Positions 48,124 through 57,076 are shown, counted from the stretch's first letter. The stretch is 64,000 nt of DNA from Chryseobacterium sp. HSC-36S06 (GCF_024171485.1 NZ_JALJZX010000001.1:186001-250000), one strand, 5' to 3'. Notes: generated by a model from the letters alone, not told the origin. Made by a program: numbers and translations.

Positions 48124-48849
48124 TTAAAAAAACAACAGTTTCAAAAGTACCAAAACAGGTACTATTTGGAGGGTGCAAATATACAAAAATTTATAATACC
48201 ATTTCTCGGGCAGGATGTTGTTCCGGTGGAATATATAGAATAACAGTTTGAACAGGAAGGCAATAACGAACGCTGCGACGTAAATATCAAACATCATAAA
48301 TCTGTCGAACAGATAAAAATAATTCACCACGCAACCCATGATGACTAAAACCGACAGACAGAAATAAAATTTTGAAGCAGTAAAATAAAAAATATCCCAT
48401 TTTTTAGCAGCACCCGTTCCGGCAAAAAACAGATAGGTTAAAATATTTTTCACAAAGTAAAATCCTGAAATACTCAGAAATGTGAATCCAAATTTATTCA
48501 GTTCATAGCCTAAAATATGAATGTCAGATACTTTTTTTGGTACCACAGGTATACTCTGGGAAACAAATACCGAAGAAACAAGAGTATAAACAAGACTGAT
48601 AATGATCCAACTCAGGAAGTTATTGGTGGAATCTGCATATTTTTCAAGCAGAAACTCCGTGACCGAAGAATCTCTCCTCAAAGAAAGAAGCATGAAGATA
48701 TAGAGGAAAATGCAGCATACAATAATGATGATTACCCAATCATTTTGCTGAACAATTCTGGTCAATTTGTATTTTTTTTGCAAAAATAAGCATATTAAAG
48801 CAAAGTCAAGCGGCGATTTCGCGGTAATTATATCAGAAGTATTACTCAA
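48124..48849 (-). CDS. DUF4271 family membrane protein
   Basis: A 241-residue integral membrane protein with about six hydrophobic segments (near 39-58, 79-101, 117-140, 155-175, 180-202 and 222-240). The residues Ser-Gly-Phe-Tyr-Phe-Val-Lys and Tyr-Lys-Phe-Leu-Tyr-Ile-Cys-Thr-Leu-Gln-Ile-Val-Pro-Val are typical of DUF4271. Its tight link with hemD on the same strand suggests a shared transcript, though not necessarily a shared function. No catalytic motif is seen. Divergent from the glycosyltransferase gene. Confidence 0.82.
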   Translation of the reverse strand: MSNTSDIITAKSPLDFALICLFLQKKYKLTRIVQQNDWVIIIIVCCIFLYIFMLLSLRRDSSVTEFLLEKYADSTNNFLSWIIISLVYTLVSSVFVSQSIPVVPKKVSDIHILGYELNKFGFTFLSISGFYFVKNILTYLFFAGTGAAKKWDIFYFTASKFYFCLSVLVIMGCVVNYFYLFDRFMMFDIYVAAFVIAFLFKLLFYIFHRNNILPEKWYYKFLYICTLQIVPVLVLLKLLFF

Positions 48850-48881
48850 AATAACATCAAAAAATTAATGCGGGAAAAGTT

Positions 48882-48889
48882 TATCTTTG
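48882..48889 (+). promoter_or_regulatory. -7 element for the glycosyltransferase operon
   Basis: TATCTTTG, 16 bases before the ATG at 48906. No -33 TTTG at the right distance. Confidence 0.5.
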
Positions 48890-48905
48890 CAAATTAATCT
48901 GCAGG

Positions 48906-49622
48906 ATGAAGAAACTCGTCATTATCCCGACTTACAACGAAAAAGAGAATATAGAAAATATCATTTCCGCAGTCTTCGGGCTGAAGGAGGATTTTCATGT
49001 TCTTATTGTGGATGATTCTTCACCCGACGGTACAGCCGAAATCGTAAAGAATCTTCAGAAATTTCACCCTCATGCACTTCATTTAAGTGTCCGGAAGACA
49101 AAAGACGGATTGGGAAAAGCTTACATCCATGGTTTTAAGTGGGCGCTTCAGAATAATTACGACTACATTTTTGAAATGGATGCTGATTTCTCGCACAACC
49201 CGAAAGATCTCAACCGACTTTACGAGGCGTGCCTAAAAAACGACATGAGCATCGGTTCCAGATATTCTAAAGGGGTAAACGTAGTGAATTGGCCTATGGG
49301 GCGTGTTCTGCTCTCTTACTTTGCGTCTAAATATGTACGGTTTATTTTAGGAATTCCGGTTCACGACACTACAGCCGGTTTCGTGTGTTTTTCAAGAAAA
49401 GTACTTGAAGAAATTGGTTTAGACGATATTAAGCTGAAAGGTTACGGATTTCAGATCGAAATGAAATTCCGTGCATTTAAAAAAGGTTTTAGAATTGTTG
49501 AAGTTCCAATCATCTTCACGAACAGAGAATTAGGCGAAAGTAAAATGAACGGCGGCATTATTCACGAAGCGGTTTTCGGCGTTTTAAACCTGAAATGGAA
49601 ATCAATCATCGGGAAATTATGA
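48906..49622 (+). CDS. Polyprenol-phosphate mannosyltransferase-like GT2 enzyme
   Basis: A 238-residue glycosyltransferase family 2 protein. It begins Ile-Ile-Pro-Thr-Tyr-Asn-Glu-Lys-Glu-Asn-Ile; the nucleotide-sugar site shows Val-Asp-Asp-Ser-Ser-Pro-Asp-Gly-Thr and the metal motif Met-Asp-Ala-Asp-Phe-Ser-His. Gly-Ser-Arg-Tyr-Ser and Gly-Tyr-Gly-Phe-Gln-Ile-Glu-Met match dolichol/polyprenol-phosphate mannose synthases (Dpm1 type) that lack membrane helices. It would make lipid-linked mannose for periplasmic glycosylation or glycans. Its stop overlaps the next start (ATGA). Confidence 0.9.
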   Translation: MKKLVIIPTYNEKENIENIISAVFGLKEDFHVLIVDDSSPDGTAEIVKNLQKFHPHALHLSVRKTKDGLGKAYIHGFKWALQNNYDYIFEMDADFSHNPKDLNRLYEACLKNDMSIGSRYSKGVNVVNWPMGRVLLSYFASKYVRFILGIPVHDTTAGFVCFSRKVLEEIGLDDIKLKGYGFQIEMKFRAFKKGFRIVEVPIIFTNRELGESKMNGGIIHEAVFGVLNLKWKSIIGKL

Positions 49623-49987
49623 AAAAACTGTGGTTACTCTTTTTTCCGTTTTTGATGATGGCCTGTTCCGAACTGATCGACCCGCCAAAAAAGCTTATCG
49701 CAAAAGATGAGATGTCCGAAATTATTGCAGATTTTGCACTGAATGACCAGTTCAATAATTTTCTGCCGCAATCTGATCTCGAAAACGCTACACGGCTTGT
49801 TTTAAAGAATAAAAAAGTAAAAGCCCAGGATTTTAACGAGAGTTATAAATATTATATCGCTACAGGAGATTTGGAAGAGATTCTGAATAATGCACAAAAG
49901 ATTATCGTCGCAAAAGATCCTTCGGCAAAAGATTATATTGATAAAAAATTAAAAGAAAACCAGAACGTACCTGCGTTTGCAAGATAA
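49619..49987 (+). CDS. DUF4296 lipoprotein
   Basis: A 122-residue lipoprotein; signal peptide with Leu-Met-Met-Ala-Cys-Ser (Cys about 16). The rest is helical: Asp-Glu-Met-Ser-Glu-Ile-Ile-Ala-Asp-Phe-Ala-Leu-Asn-Asp and Tyr-Lys-Tyr-Tyr-Ile-Ala-Thr-Gly-Asp-Leu-Glu-Glu-Ile-Leu, the DUF4296 pattern (found only in Bacteroidetes, role unknown). The start at 49619 overlaps the glycosyltransferase stop by 4 bases; the longer frame from 49595 would bury the signal peptide. The tgt start follows 4 bases after the stop. Confidence 0.88.
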   Translation: MKKLWLLFFPFLMMACSELIDPPKKLIAKDEMSEIIADFALNDQFNNFLPQSDLENATRLVLKNKKVKAQDFNESYKYYIATGDLEEILNNAQKIIVAKDPSAKDYIDKKLKENQNVPAFAR

Positions 49988-49991
49988 AATT

Positions 49992-51125
49992 ATGTCCTTA
50001 TTCTTCGAAATCAACAACACCACTACCGGTAAAGCACGTACCGGAACAATAACTACAGACCACGGAACCATACAGACCCCGATTTTTATGCCAGTAGGAA
50101 CGGTGGCTTCCGTAAAAACAGTACATCAGCGTGAACTGCGCGATGATATAAAAGCCCAGATTATCCTGGGAAACACGTATCACCTTAATCTACGCCCGAA
50201 AATGGATATCATGCAGGCCGCTGGCGGTTTACATAAATTCATGAACTGGGAACTGCCGATTCTTACCGATTCTGGCGGATATCAGGTTTTTTCTCTGTCG
50301 AAGTCAAGAAAACTTACTGAAGAAGGAGTAAAATTCAAATCACATATCGACGGTAGCGCACACTTTATTTCCCCGGAAAAATCAATGGAAATCCAGCGGC
50401 AGATCGGAGCGGATATTTTTATGGCGTTTGATGAATGCACACCTTACCCATGCGAATACAATTTAGCCAAAGATTCAATGGAAATGACACACCGCTGGCT
50501 GAAAAGATGTATTAACTGGACGGAAGAAAATCCTGAAATTTACGGTCACAAACAAAGACTTTTCCCTATTGTGCAGGGTTCTACCTATTCCGATTTACGA
50601 AAGGCTTCCGCGGAATTCATTTCTGAACAGAATGCCGCAGGAAACGCGATCGGCGGACTTTCTGTGGGTGAACCTGAAGAGGAAATGTACCGCATCACTG
50701 ATGAAGTGACTGATGTTTTGCCAAAAGACAAACCACGCTATCTGATGGGCGTGGGAACCCCGTGGAACATCCTGGAATCTATTGGACTCGGAATTGATAT
50801 GATGGATTGTGTAATGCCGACCCGAAATGCAAGAAACGCCATGCTCTTCACCTGGAAAGGCGTGATGAACATGAAAAACGAAAAATGGAAAGACGATTTT
50901 TCACCTTTGGATGAATTTGGAACGAGTTATGTTGATTCCGCTTACTCCAAAGCATATGTGCGTCATTTATTTGTGGCAAAAGAATATCTTTCAAAACAAA
51001 TTGCGTCGGTTCATAATCTGGCATTTTACTTAGATTTGGTAAGAGTTGCACGTGAACATATCATTGCCGGAGATTTTTACGAATGGAAAAATTCTGTGAT
51101 TCCGGTATTGAAACAGCGACTTTAA
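49992..51125 (+). CDS. tgt: Queuine tRNA-ribosyltransferase, zinc-cysteine-lacking form
   Basis: Swaps guanine at wobble position 34 of certain tRNAs for the queuosine precursor. A 377-residue TIM-barrel enzyme. Active-site motifs: Leu-Thr-Asp-Ser-Gly-Gly-Tyr-Gln-Val-Phe-Ser, Phe-Asp-Glu-Cys-Thr-Pro-Tyr-Pro, Gly-Gly-Leu-Ser-Val-Gly-Glu and Asp-Cys-Val-Met-Pro-Thr-Arg-Asn-Ala-Arg. Unusually, the Cys-x-Cys-x2-Cys of the structural zinc site is replaced: Glu-Phe-Gly-Thr-Ser-Tyr-Val-Asp stands where Glu-Glu-Cys-Asp-Cys-Tyr-Thr-Cys is expected; only the His in Val-His-Asn-Leu remains. Start Met-Ser-Leu-Phe-Phe-Glu-Ile. In one operon with DUF4296 and LptF/G. Confidence 0.96.
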   Translation: MSLFFEINNTTTGKARTGTITTDHGTIQTPIFMPVGTVASVKTVHQRELRDDIKAQIILGNTYHLNLRPKMDIMQAAGGLHKFMNWELPILTDSGGYQVFSLSKSRKLTEEGVKFKSHIDGSAHFISPEKSMEIQRQIGADIFMAFDECTPYPCEYNLAKDSMEMTHRWLKRCINWTEENPEIYGHKQRLFPIVQGSTYSDLRKASAEFISEQNAAGNAIGGLSVGEPEEEMYRITDEVTDVLPKDKPRYLMGVGTPWNILESIGLGIDMMDCVMPTRNARNAMLFTWKGVMNMKNEKWKDDFSPLDEFGTSYVDSAYSKAYVRHLFVAKEYLSKQIASVHNLAFYLDLVRVAREHIIAGDFYEWKNSVIPVLKQRL

Positions 51126-51140
51126 AAAACGGTTAACTTC

Positions 51141-52235
51141 ATGAAAATCATCGATCTGTATATCATCAAAAAATACCTCGGGACTTTTGGGTTCATGTTG
51201 GGGCTTTTGACGATTATTGTACTCATCATCGATGTCCAGGCGAAAGCACCCCGAATTGAATCAAACGGATTTACGGTCGGGGAATTCTTGGTAGATTTTT
51301 ACCCTTACTGGATTATCAACCTCGTGATTACCTTTATGTCAATTCTGGTATTTATTTCGGTAATTTTCTTCACTTCGCGAATTGCCAACAATACAGAAAT
51401 TGTAGCAATCATCAGTTCAGGAGCAAGTTTTCACCGTTTTGCGAGGCCTTATTTAATAACATCCGGTTTTATTGCCGTCATCGCACTTTTAATAAACCAT
51501 TTCGTTCTTCCGCTTGCGAATATTAAGAAAAACGAACTGGAACCCTACACTTACAACGCTAAAAGCAGAGAAGAATTCACTGGAAACGCTGAGATTTCAA
51601 CCCAGCTTTCGAAAACTGAATATATTTTCATTAAAAGCTACAACAAAAAGGAAAAGCGTGGCTCAGGTTTCGTCTACCAGAGACTGGATAAAAACAGAAA
51701 ATTAATTTATCAGTTGATCGCAAATGAATTTTATTGGGTAAAGGAAAAAAAACACTTTATTCTCACGAGTTATCTGGAAAAGACAATCAACAGTGACCAA
51801 ACAGAAAAATTAGGAAACGGAGATTCCATGACTAAAAGTTTTGGTCATCCCCCTGAAGAACTTTTTCCCGATGTACTTCTCGGCCAGAACAAAACCACGC
51901 CTGAACTCATTAAATTCATTGACCGGGAGAAAGAAAAAGGAAACGCCAATCTCAACAGCTACCTGAATGAACTTTACCAGCGTACCTCGATGCCGCTTTC
52001 TGTCATAATTCTGACTTTTCTTGGGCTATCGCTATCCTCACAGAAAAAACGTGGCGGGCTTGGTGTAAACCTTGCCATCGGTATTGCCCTGGCGTTTGTT
52101 TTTGTTTTTTCGTTCGAAGTTTTGAAAGTCGTATCGGAAAATAAAACTCTTACGCCGCTTCTTGCGATGTGGCTGCCAAACCTGGTGTTCGGCCCCGTGG
52201 CGCTATATCTCTATTTTAAAAGAGCGAATCAGTAA
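51141..52235 (+). CDS. LptF/LptG-family LPS export permease
   Basis: A 364-residue inner-membrane protein with three N-terminal helices (about 12-33, 52-85 and 98-125), a periplasmic beta-jellyroll-like domain (about 135-265) and three C-terminal helices (about 280-360). This is the YjgP/YjgQ (LptF/LptG) architecture. The proteins draw LPS from the membrane and pass it to the Lpt bridge with LptB. The opening Leu-Tyr-Ile-Ile-Lys-Lys-Tyr-Leu-Gly-Thr-Phe is typical. It follows tgt by 15 bases, an arrangement often seen in the phylum. Whether it is F or G cannot be said. Its end overlaps birA by 7 bases. Confidence 0.9.
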   Translation: MKIIDLYIIKKYLGTFGFMLGLLTIIVLIIDVQAKAPRIESNGFTVGEFLVDFYPYWIINLVITFMSILVFISVIFFTSRIANNTEIVAIISSGASFHRFARPYLITSGFIAVIALLINHFVLPLANIKKNELEPYTYNAKSREEFTGNAEISTQLSKTEYIFIKSYNKKEKRGSGFVYQRLDKNRKLIYQLIANEFYWVKEKKHFILTSYLEKTINSDQTEKLGNGDSMTKSFGHPPEELFPDVLLGQNKTTPELIKFIDREKEKGNANLNSYLNELYQRTSMPLSVIILTFLGLSLSSQKKRGGLGVNLAIGIALAFVFVFSFEVLKVVSENKTLTPLLAMWLPNLVFGPVALYLYFKRANQ

Positions 52236-52945
52236 AGAAGTTCAATTTCTTTATTATAGAACTTTTTCAACCCATCATTTTCAAGATCGATCCACAAAAA
52301 TCCGTTTTCATCTACATTTTTTATAATGCCATTTTGTCTTAAGCCATTAAGCTCAAAAACGGAGATCCTATCTTTTCTGAATAGCTTTTGATTGATACGG
52401 CCGAACAACTCTTTATTTGAAATTGCTTTTTTTAAATGCTCTGTTAAATATTCGAAAAGCAGATGAGCGACTTCATCTGGATTTAATCTAAGGCCAGTCT
52501 GGGTAAGGATTGATCCGGCTTTCGGCAGCTGCTCAAAATTTTCCTGAAGAATGTTCAGGCCAATTCCGATGATAAAATAAGGAGTTTCCGAAACACTTTT
52601 CTTCTCTGTAAGAATTCCCGAAACCTTTTTATTATTGATGATAATGTCATTCGGCCACTTAATATCAATACGCGTTTTTGTCATATTGGCAAGAAAATCA
52701 GCCAGCAAAAGGGCGGTACGGAAATTGAATAAATGGAGGTGTGTTTCATATTGCTCGGCAGGAAACGAAATGGTGAAAGCTAAATTAACATTATCGTTGC
52801 ATTCCCAGGAATTTCCATACTGGCCTTTTCCCTGGGTTTGATTGAAAGTGTAAAGTGCCTGAGTTTCTTCTTTTGAAGCGTCAAGAAATTTGAGGATTTC
52901 ATCATTGGTGGAGTCGCATTCTTTTAAGAAAATTAAGGCAGGCAT
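52229..52945 (-). CDS. birA: Biotin--[acetyl-CoA-carboxylase] ligase, short form
   Basis: Attaches biotin to the carrier lysine of biotin enzymes. A 238-residue ligase without the N-terminal DNA-binding domain of E. coli BirA, so it should not act as repressor. Motifs: Cys-Asp-Ser-Thr-Asn-Asp-Glu at the start, Gly-Lys-Gly-Gln-Tyr-Gly-Asn-Ser-Trp (adenylate loop, a relaxed version of Gly-Arg-Gly-Arg-x-Gly-Arg-x-Trp), Lys-Trp-Pro-Asn-Asp-Ile and Gly-Ile-Gly-Leu-Asn. It converges with the Lpt gene with a 7-base overlap and no terminator. Confidence 0.93.
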   Translation of the reverse strand: MPALIFLKECDSTNDEILKFLDASKEETQALYTFNQTQGKGQYGNSWECNDNVNLAFTISFPAEQYETHLHLFNFRTALLLADFLANMTKTRIDIKWPNDIIINNKKVSGILTEKKSVSETPYFIIGIGLNILQENFEQLPKAGSILTQTGLRLNPDEVAHLLFEYLTEHLKKAISNKELFGRINQKLFRKDRISVFELNGLRQNGIIKNVDENGFLWIDLENDGLKKFYNKEIELLY

Positions 52946-53005
52946 TTATGAAAACTTTAAGAGTTAGAACGGGGTAAAGGTGACCCAAATTAAATAAAAA
53001 AACAA

Positions 53006-53013
53006 TAAATTTG
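53006..53013 (+). promoter_or_regulatory. -7 element for rsfS
   Basis: TAAATTTG, 20 bases before the rsfS ATG. No clear -33 box. Confidence 0.5.
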
Positions 53014-53033
53014 CAGATTATACAAAAATTTTA

Positions 53034-53396
53034 ATGAATATAATTACAGAAAAACAGTTGCTAACCGACAAAATCGTAGAAGCAATACAAGATACAAAGG
53101 GCGAGGATATTATGGTTTTTGATCTTTCAACGATCGAAAATTCAGTTGCGCAAACTTTTATTATCTGCACCGGAAACTCTAATACTCAGGTTTCTGCAAT
53201 CTCAGGAAATATTCAGAAGAAGGTAAGAAATGAACTTCAGGACAGGCCTTGGCATGTGGAAGGAACAGAAAATTCGCTTTGGGTTCTGCTTGACTATGTT
53301 TCCGTTGTGGTGCACGTTTTCCAGAGAGAAACCAGAGAATACTATGATATCGAAGAGCTTTGGGGCGATGCAAAAATCACCAAAATAGAAAATTAA
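53034..53396 (+). CDS. rsfS: Ribosome silencing factor RsfS
   Basis: Binds protein L14 of the 50S subunit and blocks joining with 30S when nutrients are low. 120 residues, Oligomerisation/nucleotidyltransferase-like DUF143 fold. Markers: Ala-Ile-Gln-Asp-Thr-Lys-Gly-Glu-Asp-Ile-Met-Val-Phe-Asp, Gln-Thr-Phe-Ile-Ile-Cys-Thr-Gly-Asn-Ser-Asn-Thr-Gln-Val, Trp-His-Val-Glu-Gly-Thr-Glu-Asn, Trp-Val-Leu-Leu-Asp-Tyr-Val-Ser-Val-Val-Val-His-Val-Phe and Tyr-Tyr-Asp-Ile-Glu-Glu-Leu-Trp. It lies 39 bases before ftsH, probably one transcript. Confidence 0.96.
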   Translation: MNIITEKQLLTDKIVEAIQDTKGEDIMVFDLSTIENSVAQTFIICTGNSNTQVSAISGNIQKKVRNELQDRPWHVEGTENSLWVLLDYVSVVVHVFQRETREYYDIEELWGDAKITKIEN

Positions 53397-53435
53397 TTTA
53401 CACTTTGACGGAATACCATTTTCGTCAAAATTTTT

Positions 53436-55442
53436 ATGAAAAAAGATATGAATAACAATAAAGGATTTAACTGGTTTTTTCCGATTGTAATTACTGCGGT
53501 GCTTCTCATTTTCTTTACGAATATGAACAGCGGCTCCAATTCCCACGCTATGGATGAAGAGGGGTTCTATCAGTTATTGCAACAAGGGAAAATTCAGAAT
53601 GTTTTGATTTATAAAGACACGGAAAAAGCAGACGTCTTCCTGACGAAAGCGGCTAAAACAGAGCTGGCAAACAAGCAGGTTGCTAAGGAAAAAAGTCCGT
53701 TTTCGGCTTTCGACTTTGCTCCACAGCCCGATTACACTTTAAGTTTCGGTGATTTACAGCTCTTCCTCGAAAAATTCGATAAAATTAAACAGGACAATCC
53801 TGCCCTTACCACTAAAAAAGATTATGGAATCGGCAAAAATCCAATGACCGAACTGCTTTTCACAGCACTCTTCTGGATTGGGATTATGGCTTTATTCTAC
53901 TTCGTAATCTTCCGCAAAATGATGGGCGGAGGCGGAGGCGGCGGGGGCGGCCAAATTTTTTCCATCGGAAAATCCAAAGCAAAGCTCTTTGACGAAAAAG
54001 ATAAAATTCAGGTTTCATTTAAAGATGTAGCAGGTCTTGAAGGTGCTAAAGAGGAAGTTCAGGAAGTTGTAGACTTTTTGAAGAACTCAGACAAATACAC
54101 CAAATTAGGCGGTAAAATTCCGAAAGGCGTATTATTGGTAGGCCCTCCGGGAACCGGTAAAACCCTATTGGCCAAAGCTGTAGCAGGTGAAGCCAAAGTT
54201 CCATTCTTCTCTCTCTCAGGATCAGACTTTGTGGAAATGTTTGTGGGAGTGGGTGCATCCAGAGTTCGTGACCTATTTGCACAGGCGAAAGCGAAATCTC
54301 CGGCAATTATTTTTATCGATGAAATTGATGCGATTGGTAGAGCAAGAGGAAAAGGAAATTTCACAGGCGGAAACGACGAACGTGAAAATACCCTGAATCA
54401 GCTTCTTACAGAAATGGACGGTTTTGGCACTGACACCAACGTAATCATTATGGCAGCGACCAACAGAGCTGACATTTTAGATAAAGCCTTGATGAGAGCC
54501 GGCCGATTCGACCGATCCATTTATGTAGACCTACCTGAACTTCACGAAAGACGAGAAATTTTTGATGTTCACTTGGCAAAAATTAAACTTGAGCCAAATA
54601 TCGACCGGGATTTCCTTGCAAAGCAGACTCCTGGATTCAGCGGCGCTGATATTGCGAACCTTTGTAACGAAGCAGCTTTGATCGCGGCAAGAAATGACCA
54701 CGAAACCGTTACCAAACAGGATTTCCTGGATGCAATCGACAGAATTATCGGCGGACTCGAAAAGAAAAACAAAGCAATTAAACCTTCTGAAAAACGCAGA
54801 GTTGCTTATCATGAGGCGGGACACGCGACTATTTCATGGTTGGTAGAACACGCTGCTCCACTTCTTAAAGTTACCATTGTACCAAGAGGAAGATCTCTGG
54901 GAGCTGCATGGTATCTTCCGGAAGAAAGACAGTTGACTACGACTGAACAGATGCACGATGAACTTTGTGCGACATTAGGAGGAAGAGCCGCGGAACAGGC
55001 TGTTTTCGGCAATATTTCCACGGGCGCACTTTCTGATCTTGAAAGGGTTACAAAACAGGCGCAAGCCATGGTTACCATTTATGGTCTTAACGAAAAAGTG
55101 GGGAATATTTCTTACTACGACAGCTCAGGCCAGTCTGAATATAATTTCGGTAAACCTTATTCAGAGCAGACTGCGAAAATGATTGATGAAGAAATCTCTA
55201 AAATTATTGAAACCCAATATCAACGGGCTTTAACGATATTAACCGAAAACAGGGATAAATTAGATGCATTGGCGGCTAAATTGCTTGAAAAAGAAGTTAT
55301 TTTCCGTGAAGATTTAGAAGAAGTTTTCGGTCAGCGAGCGTGGGATCCGGAGTTAACCGAACACCCGGTCTCAACTACCCATTCGACCGAAAGTGAAACT
55401 CCTGAAACTGTTCAAGCACCGGAATCTAATACTCAACTATAA
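53436..55442 (+). CDS. ftsH: ATP-dependent membrane zinc protease FtsH
   Basis: Hexameric AAA protease that removes damaged membrane proteins and some regulators. 668 residues. Two membrane helices (about 12-30 and 145-163) frame the periplasmic domain; a run of nine glycines (about 168-176) follows. The ATPase domain has [19 protein letters not shown] and the second region of homology with Ala-Ala-Thr-Asn-Arg; the pore loop is Phe-Val-Glu-Met-Phe. The protease domain has His-Glu-Ala-Gly-His. The tail is acidic, Ser/Thr/Glu-rich. The start may be the fifth codon (Met-Asn-Asn-Asn). Confidence 0.97.
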   Translation: MKKDMNNNKGFNWFFPIVITAVLLIFFTNMNSGSNSHAMDEEGFYQLLQQGKIQNVLIYKDTEKADVFLTKAAKTELANKQVAKEKSPFSAFDFAPQPDYTLSFGDLQLFLEKFDKIKQDNPALTTKKDYGIGKNPMTELLFTALFWIGIMALFYFVIFRKMMGGGGGGGGGQIFSIGKSKAKLFDEKDKIQVSFKDVAGLEGAKEEVQEVVDFLKNSDKYTKLGGKIPKGVLLVGPPGTGKTLLAKAVAGEAKVPFFSLSGSDFVEMFVGVGASRVRDLFAQAKAKSPAIIFIDEIDAIGRARGKGNFTGGNDERENTLNQLLTEMDGFGTDTNVIIMAATNRADILDKALMRAGRFDRSIYVDLPELHERREIFDVHLAKIKLEPNIDRDFLAKQTPGFSGADIANLCNEAALIAARNDHETVTKQDFLDAIDRIIGGLEKKNKAIKPSEKRRVAYHEAGHATISWLVEHAAPLLKVTIVPRGRSLGAAWYLPEERQLTTTEQMHDELCATLGGRAAEQAVFGNISTGALSDLERVTKQAQAMVTIYGLNEKVGNISYYDSSGQSEYNFGKPYSEQTAKMIDEEISKIIETQYQRALTILTENRDKLDALAAKLLEKEVIFREDLEEVFGQRAWDPELTEHPVSTTHSTESETPETVQAPESNTQL

Positions 55443-55448
55443 AAAAAG

Positions 55449-55492
55449 TCCTGATAATTGCCTTCTTAGGTGTATTATCAGGATTTTTTTAT
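55449..55492 (+). terminator. Terminator of the rsfS-ftsH unit
   Basis: Stem TCCTGATAAT / ATTATCAGGA with a 15-nt loop and a T run, 6 bases after the ftsH stop. Confidence 0.75.
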
Positions 55493-55520
55493 TAAATTTA
55501 TTCCCTGAACAAATATTTTC

Positions 55521-55528
55521 TATTTTTG
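55521..55528 (+). promoter_or_regulatory. -7 element for the LUD-cdsA-psd unit
   Basis: TATTTTTG, 27 bases before the TTG start at 55556. Confidence 0.5.
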
Positions 55529-55555
55529 TTTTAACATTTGCATAACCAATAGAAA

Positions 55556-56137
55556 TTGAGCCTTTTCAAAAAAATTGTCGGAAAAATTCTAAATCAACCT
55601 GAGGACGATGAGAATCAGGATTTGATTAAACTTGGAGATCAGTTGAAAAACGCTGACCTCGATTACAAGTTTGCACAGCTTTTTACCCACTCCGGCGGAT
55701 TTTTCAATTATTGTGCAGATGAGGCTGAAGCCCTGCAGACCCTCAATCACATCATCAAGATCGAAGACATTAAATCAGTATTCTGCTGGGATTATGATTT
55801 GAAAAACTTTCTCGATGTGGTAAAGGTTCCTTACACTACGGAATTGGAACTTTTCAACGACTGTGCATTTATTACCTGTGAATATTTAATTGCTTACGAC
55901 GGCAGAATTATGCTCTCGCATAATAATATCCTGCATTATCATTCTTCCAGACTTCCACAGAAAATTATCGTAATGGCGAATGTATCACAGATTGTCACTA
56001 ATCTGAACGATGCTATGGGAAAGATAAAACGCAACGGCAACATTCGTAATCTAACCTCAATCAGTGGCGGAAATTCAAAATTAGACACCCCGAACAAGGA
56101 CAATACAAAACTTTTCTTACTTTTGCTCGAAGATTAA
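55556..56137 (+). CDS. LUD-domain protein with TTG start codon
   Basis: A 193-residue cytoplasmic protein with a LUD domain (as in LutC, linked to lactate use, but here without other lut genes). Segments: Phe-Cys-Trp-Asp-Tyr-Asp-Leu (about 82-88), Asp-Cys-Ala-Phe-Ile-Thr-Cys-Glu-Tyr-Leu-Ile-Ala-Tyr-Asp-Gly-Arg-Ile-Met-Leu-Ser (about 101-120) and the Leu-Phe-Leu-Leu-Leu-Leu-Glu-Asp end. The start codon is TTG at 55556: the N-terminus Met-Ser-Leu-Phe-Lys-Lys-Ile is what I expect in relatives and there is no ATG nearby. It lies between ftsH and cdsA, a conserved place in the phylum. Function unknown. Confidence 0.85.
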   Translation: MSLFKKIVGKILNQPEDDENQDLIKLGDQLKNADLDYKFAQLFTHSGGFFNYCADEAEALQTLNHIIKIEDIKSVFCWDYDLKNFLDVVKVPYTTELELFNDCAFITCEYLIAYDGRIMLSHNNILHYHSSRLPQKIIVMANVSQIVTNLNDAMGKIKRNGNIRNLTSISGGNSKLDTPNKDNTKLFLLLLED

Positions 56138-56194
56138 TTTCTTTGAGTTTTTTAATTTCAAAGTTTAGTCTACTTAACTCATAATCAATCAATC

Positions 56195-57070
56195 TTGGAT
56201 AAAAATCTAGTTCAACGTATTTTCGGGGGCTTGCTTTATGGCGCAATTGTTATTCTCTGTACGACACCACTAGGAGCGGAGCTTATCAACAAAATATCGC
56301 CGGGACTCATTCAGCAGCACAATCTTTATTATGGTTTAATTACCCTCTTCCTTTTTCTGGGCGCCTGGGAATGTGTGAAAATAATGAAATTCAACCATAA
56401 AAGCTGGGAAAAGTGGGTTGTTTTTCCAATTATCGTTTTTGTATTCTACAGGTTTTCCAAAAGATATTTTCAGCACGGATTTTATTACGATTTCAATTTA
56501 TCGGAAATCTTAGCGCTTTCGCTTATTCTTATTGCAGTCATTACTTTATTCAAATTTTCCAAAGAATTATATTACGATAACGGAAAGTTAATCTTCACTG
56601 TTATCTATACTGCACTTCCATTCGGTTTCGCATTGGGATTACCGAAGTTTTCTGCGGTAAATGAAACTTTTACTTTAGAGGTTTTCTTCCTGTTTGCCCT
56701 GATCTGGAGCAGCGACAGTTTTGCCTTCTTCACCGGTAAATTTTTCGGAAAACATAAGATGGCTCCCAAAATTTCACCAAAGAAAACCTGGGAAGGTTTT
56801 GCGGGCGGGGTTCTGCTGACTTTGGTGGTTGCTTTTTTCATTGAAAGATTTCATCCTGATCTTCGCGGGAACTGGATTATTGTCGGATTCCTTGTTTCGG
56901 TATTTGCACCGTTTGGTGATTTGGTGGAAAGCCAGCTGAAAAGAAATTTCGGTGTAAAGGATTCCGGAAATGTTATTCCAGGACACGGCGGAATATTAGA
57001 CCGCCTCGACAGTTTTATTATCTGCGCACCTGTCGTATATTTGTACTTCATTTTAGAAAAATTTATATAA
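56195..57070 (+). CDS. cdsA: Phosphatidate cytidylyltransferase, TTG start codon
   Basis: Makes CDP-diacylglycerol from phosphatidate and CTP, the entry to all phospholipids. A 291-residue integral membrane enzyme with about eight helices. The CDP-diglyceride synthase signature is at the C-terminal side: Ser-Pro-Lys-Lys-Thr-Trp-Glu-Gly-Phe-Ala-Gly-Gly, Gly-Asp-Leu-Val-Glu-Ser-Gln-Leu-Lys-Arg, Lys-Asp-Ser-Gly and Pro-Gly-His-Gly-Gly-Ile-Leu-Asp-Arg-Leu-Asp-Ser. The start codon is TTG at 56195 (Met-Asp-Lys-Asn-Leu-Val). 6 bases lie between its stop and psd. Confidence 0.96.
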   Translation: MDKNLVQRIFGGLLYGAIVILCTTPLGAELINKISPGLIQQHNLYYGLITLFLFLGAWECVKIMKFNHKSWEKWVVFPIIVFVFYRFSKRYFQHGFYYDFNLSEILALSLILIAVITLFKFSKELYYDNGKLIFTVIYTALPFGFALGLPKFSAVNETFTLEVFFLFALIWSSDSFAFFTGKFFGKHKMAPKISPKKTWEGFAGGVLLTLVVAFFIERFHPDLRGNWIIVGFLVSVFAPFGDLVESQLKRNFGVKDSGNVIPGHGGILDRLDSFIICAPVVYLYFILEKFI

Positions 57071-57076
57071 TCCCCC

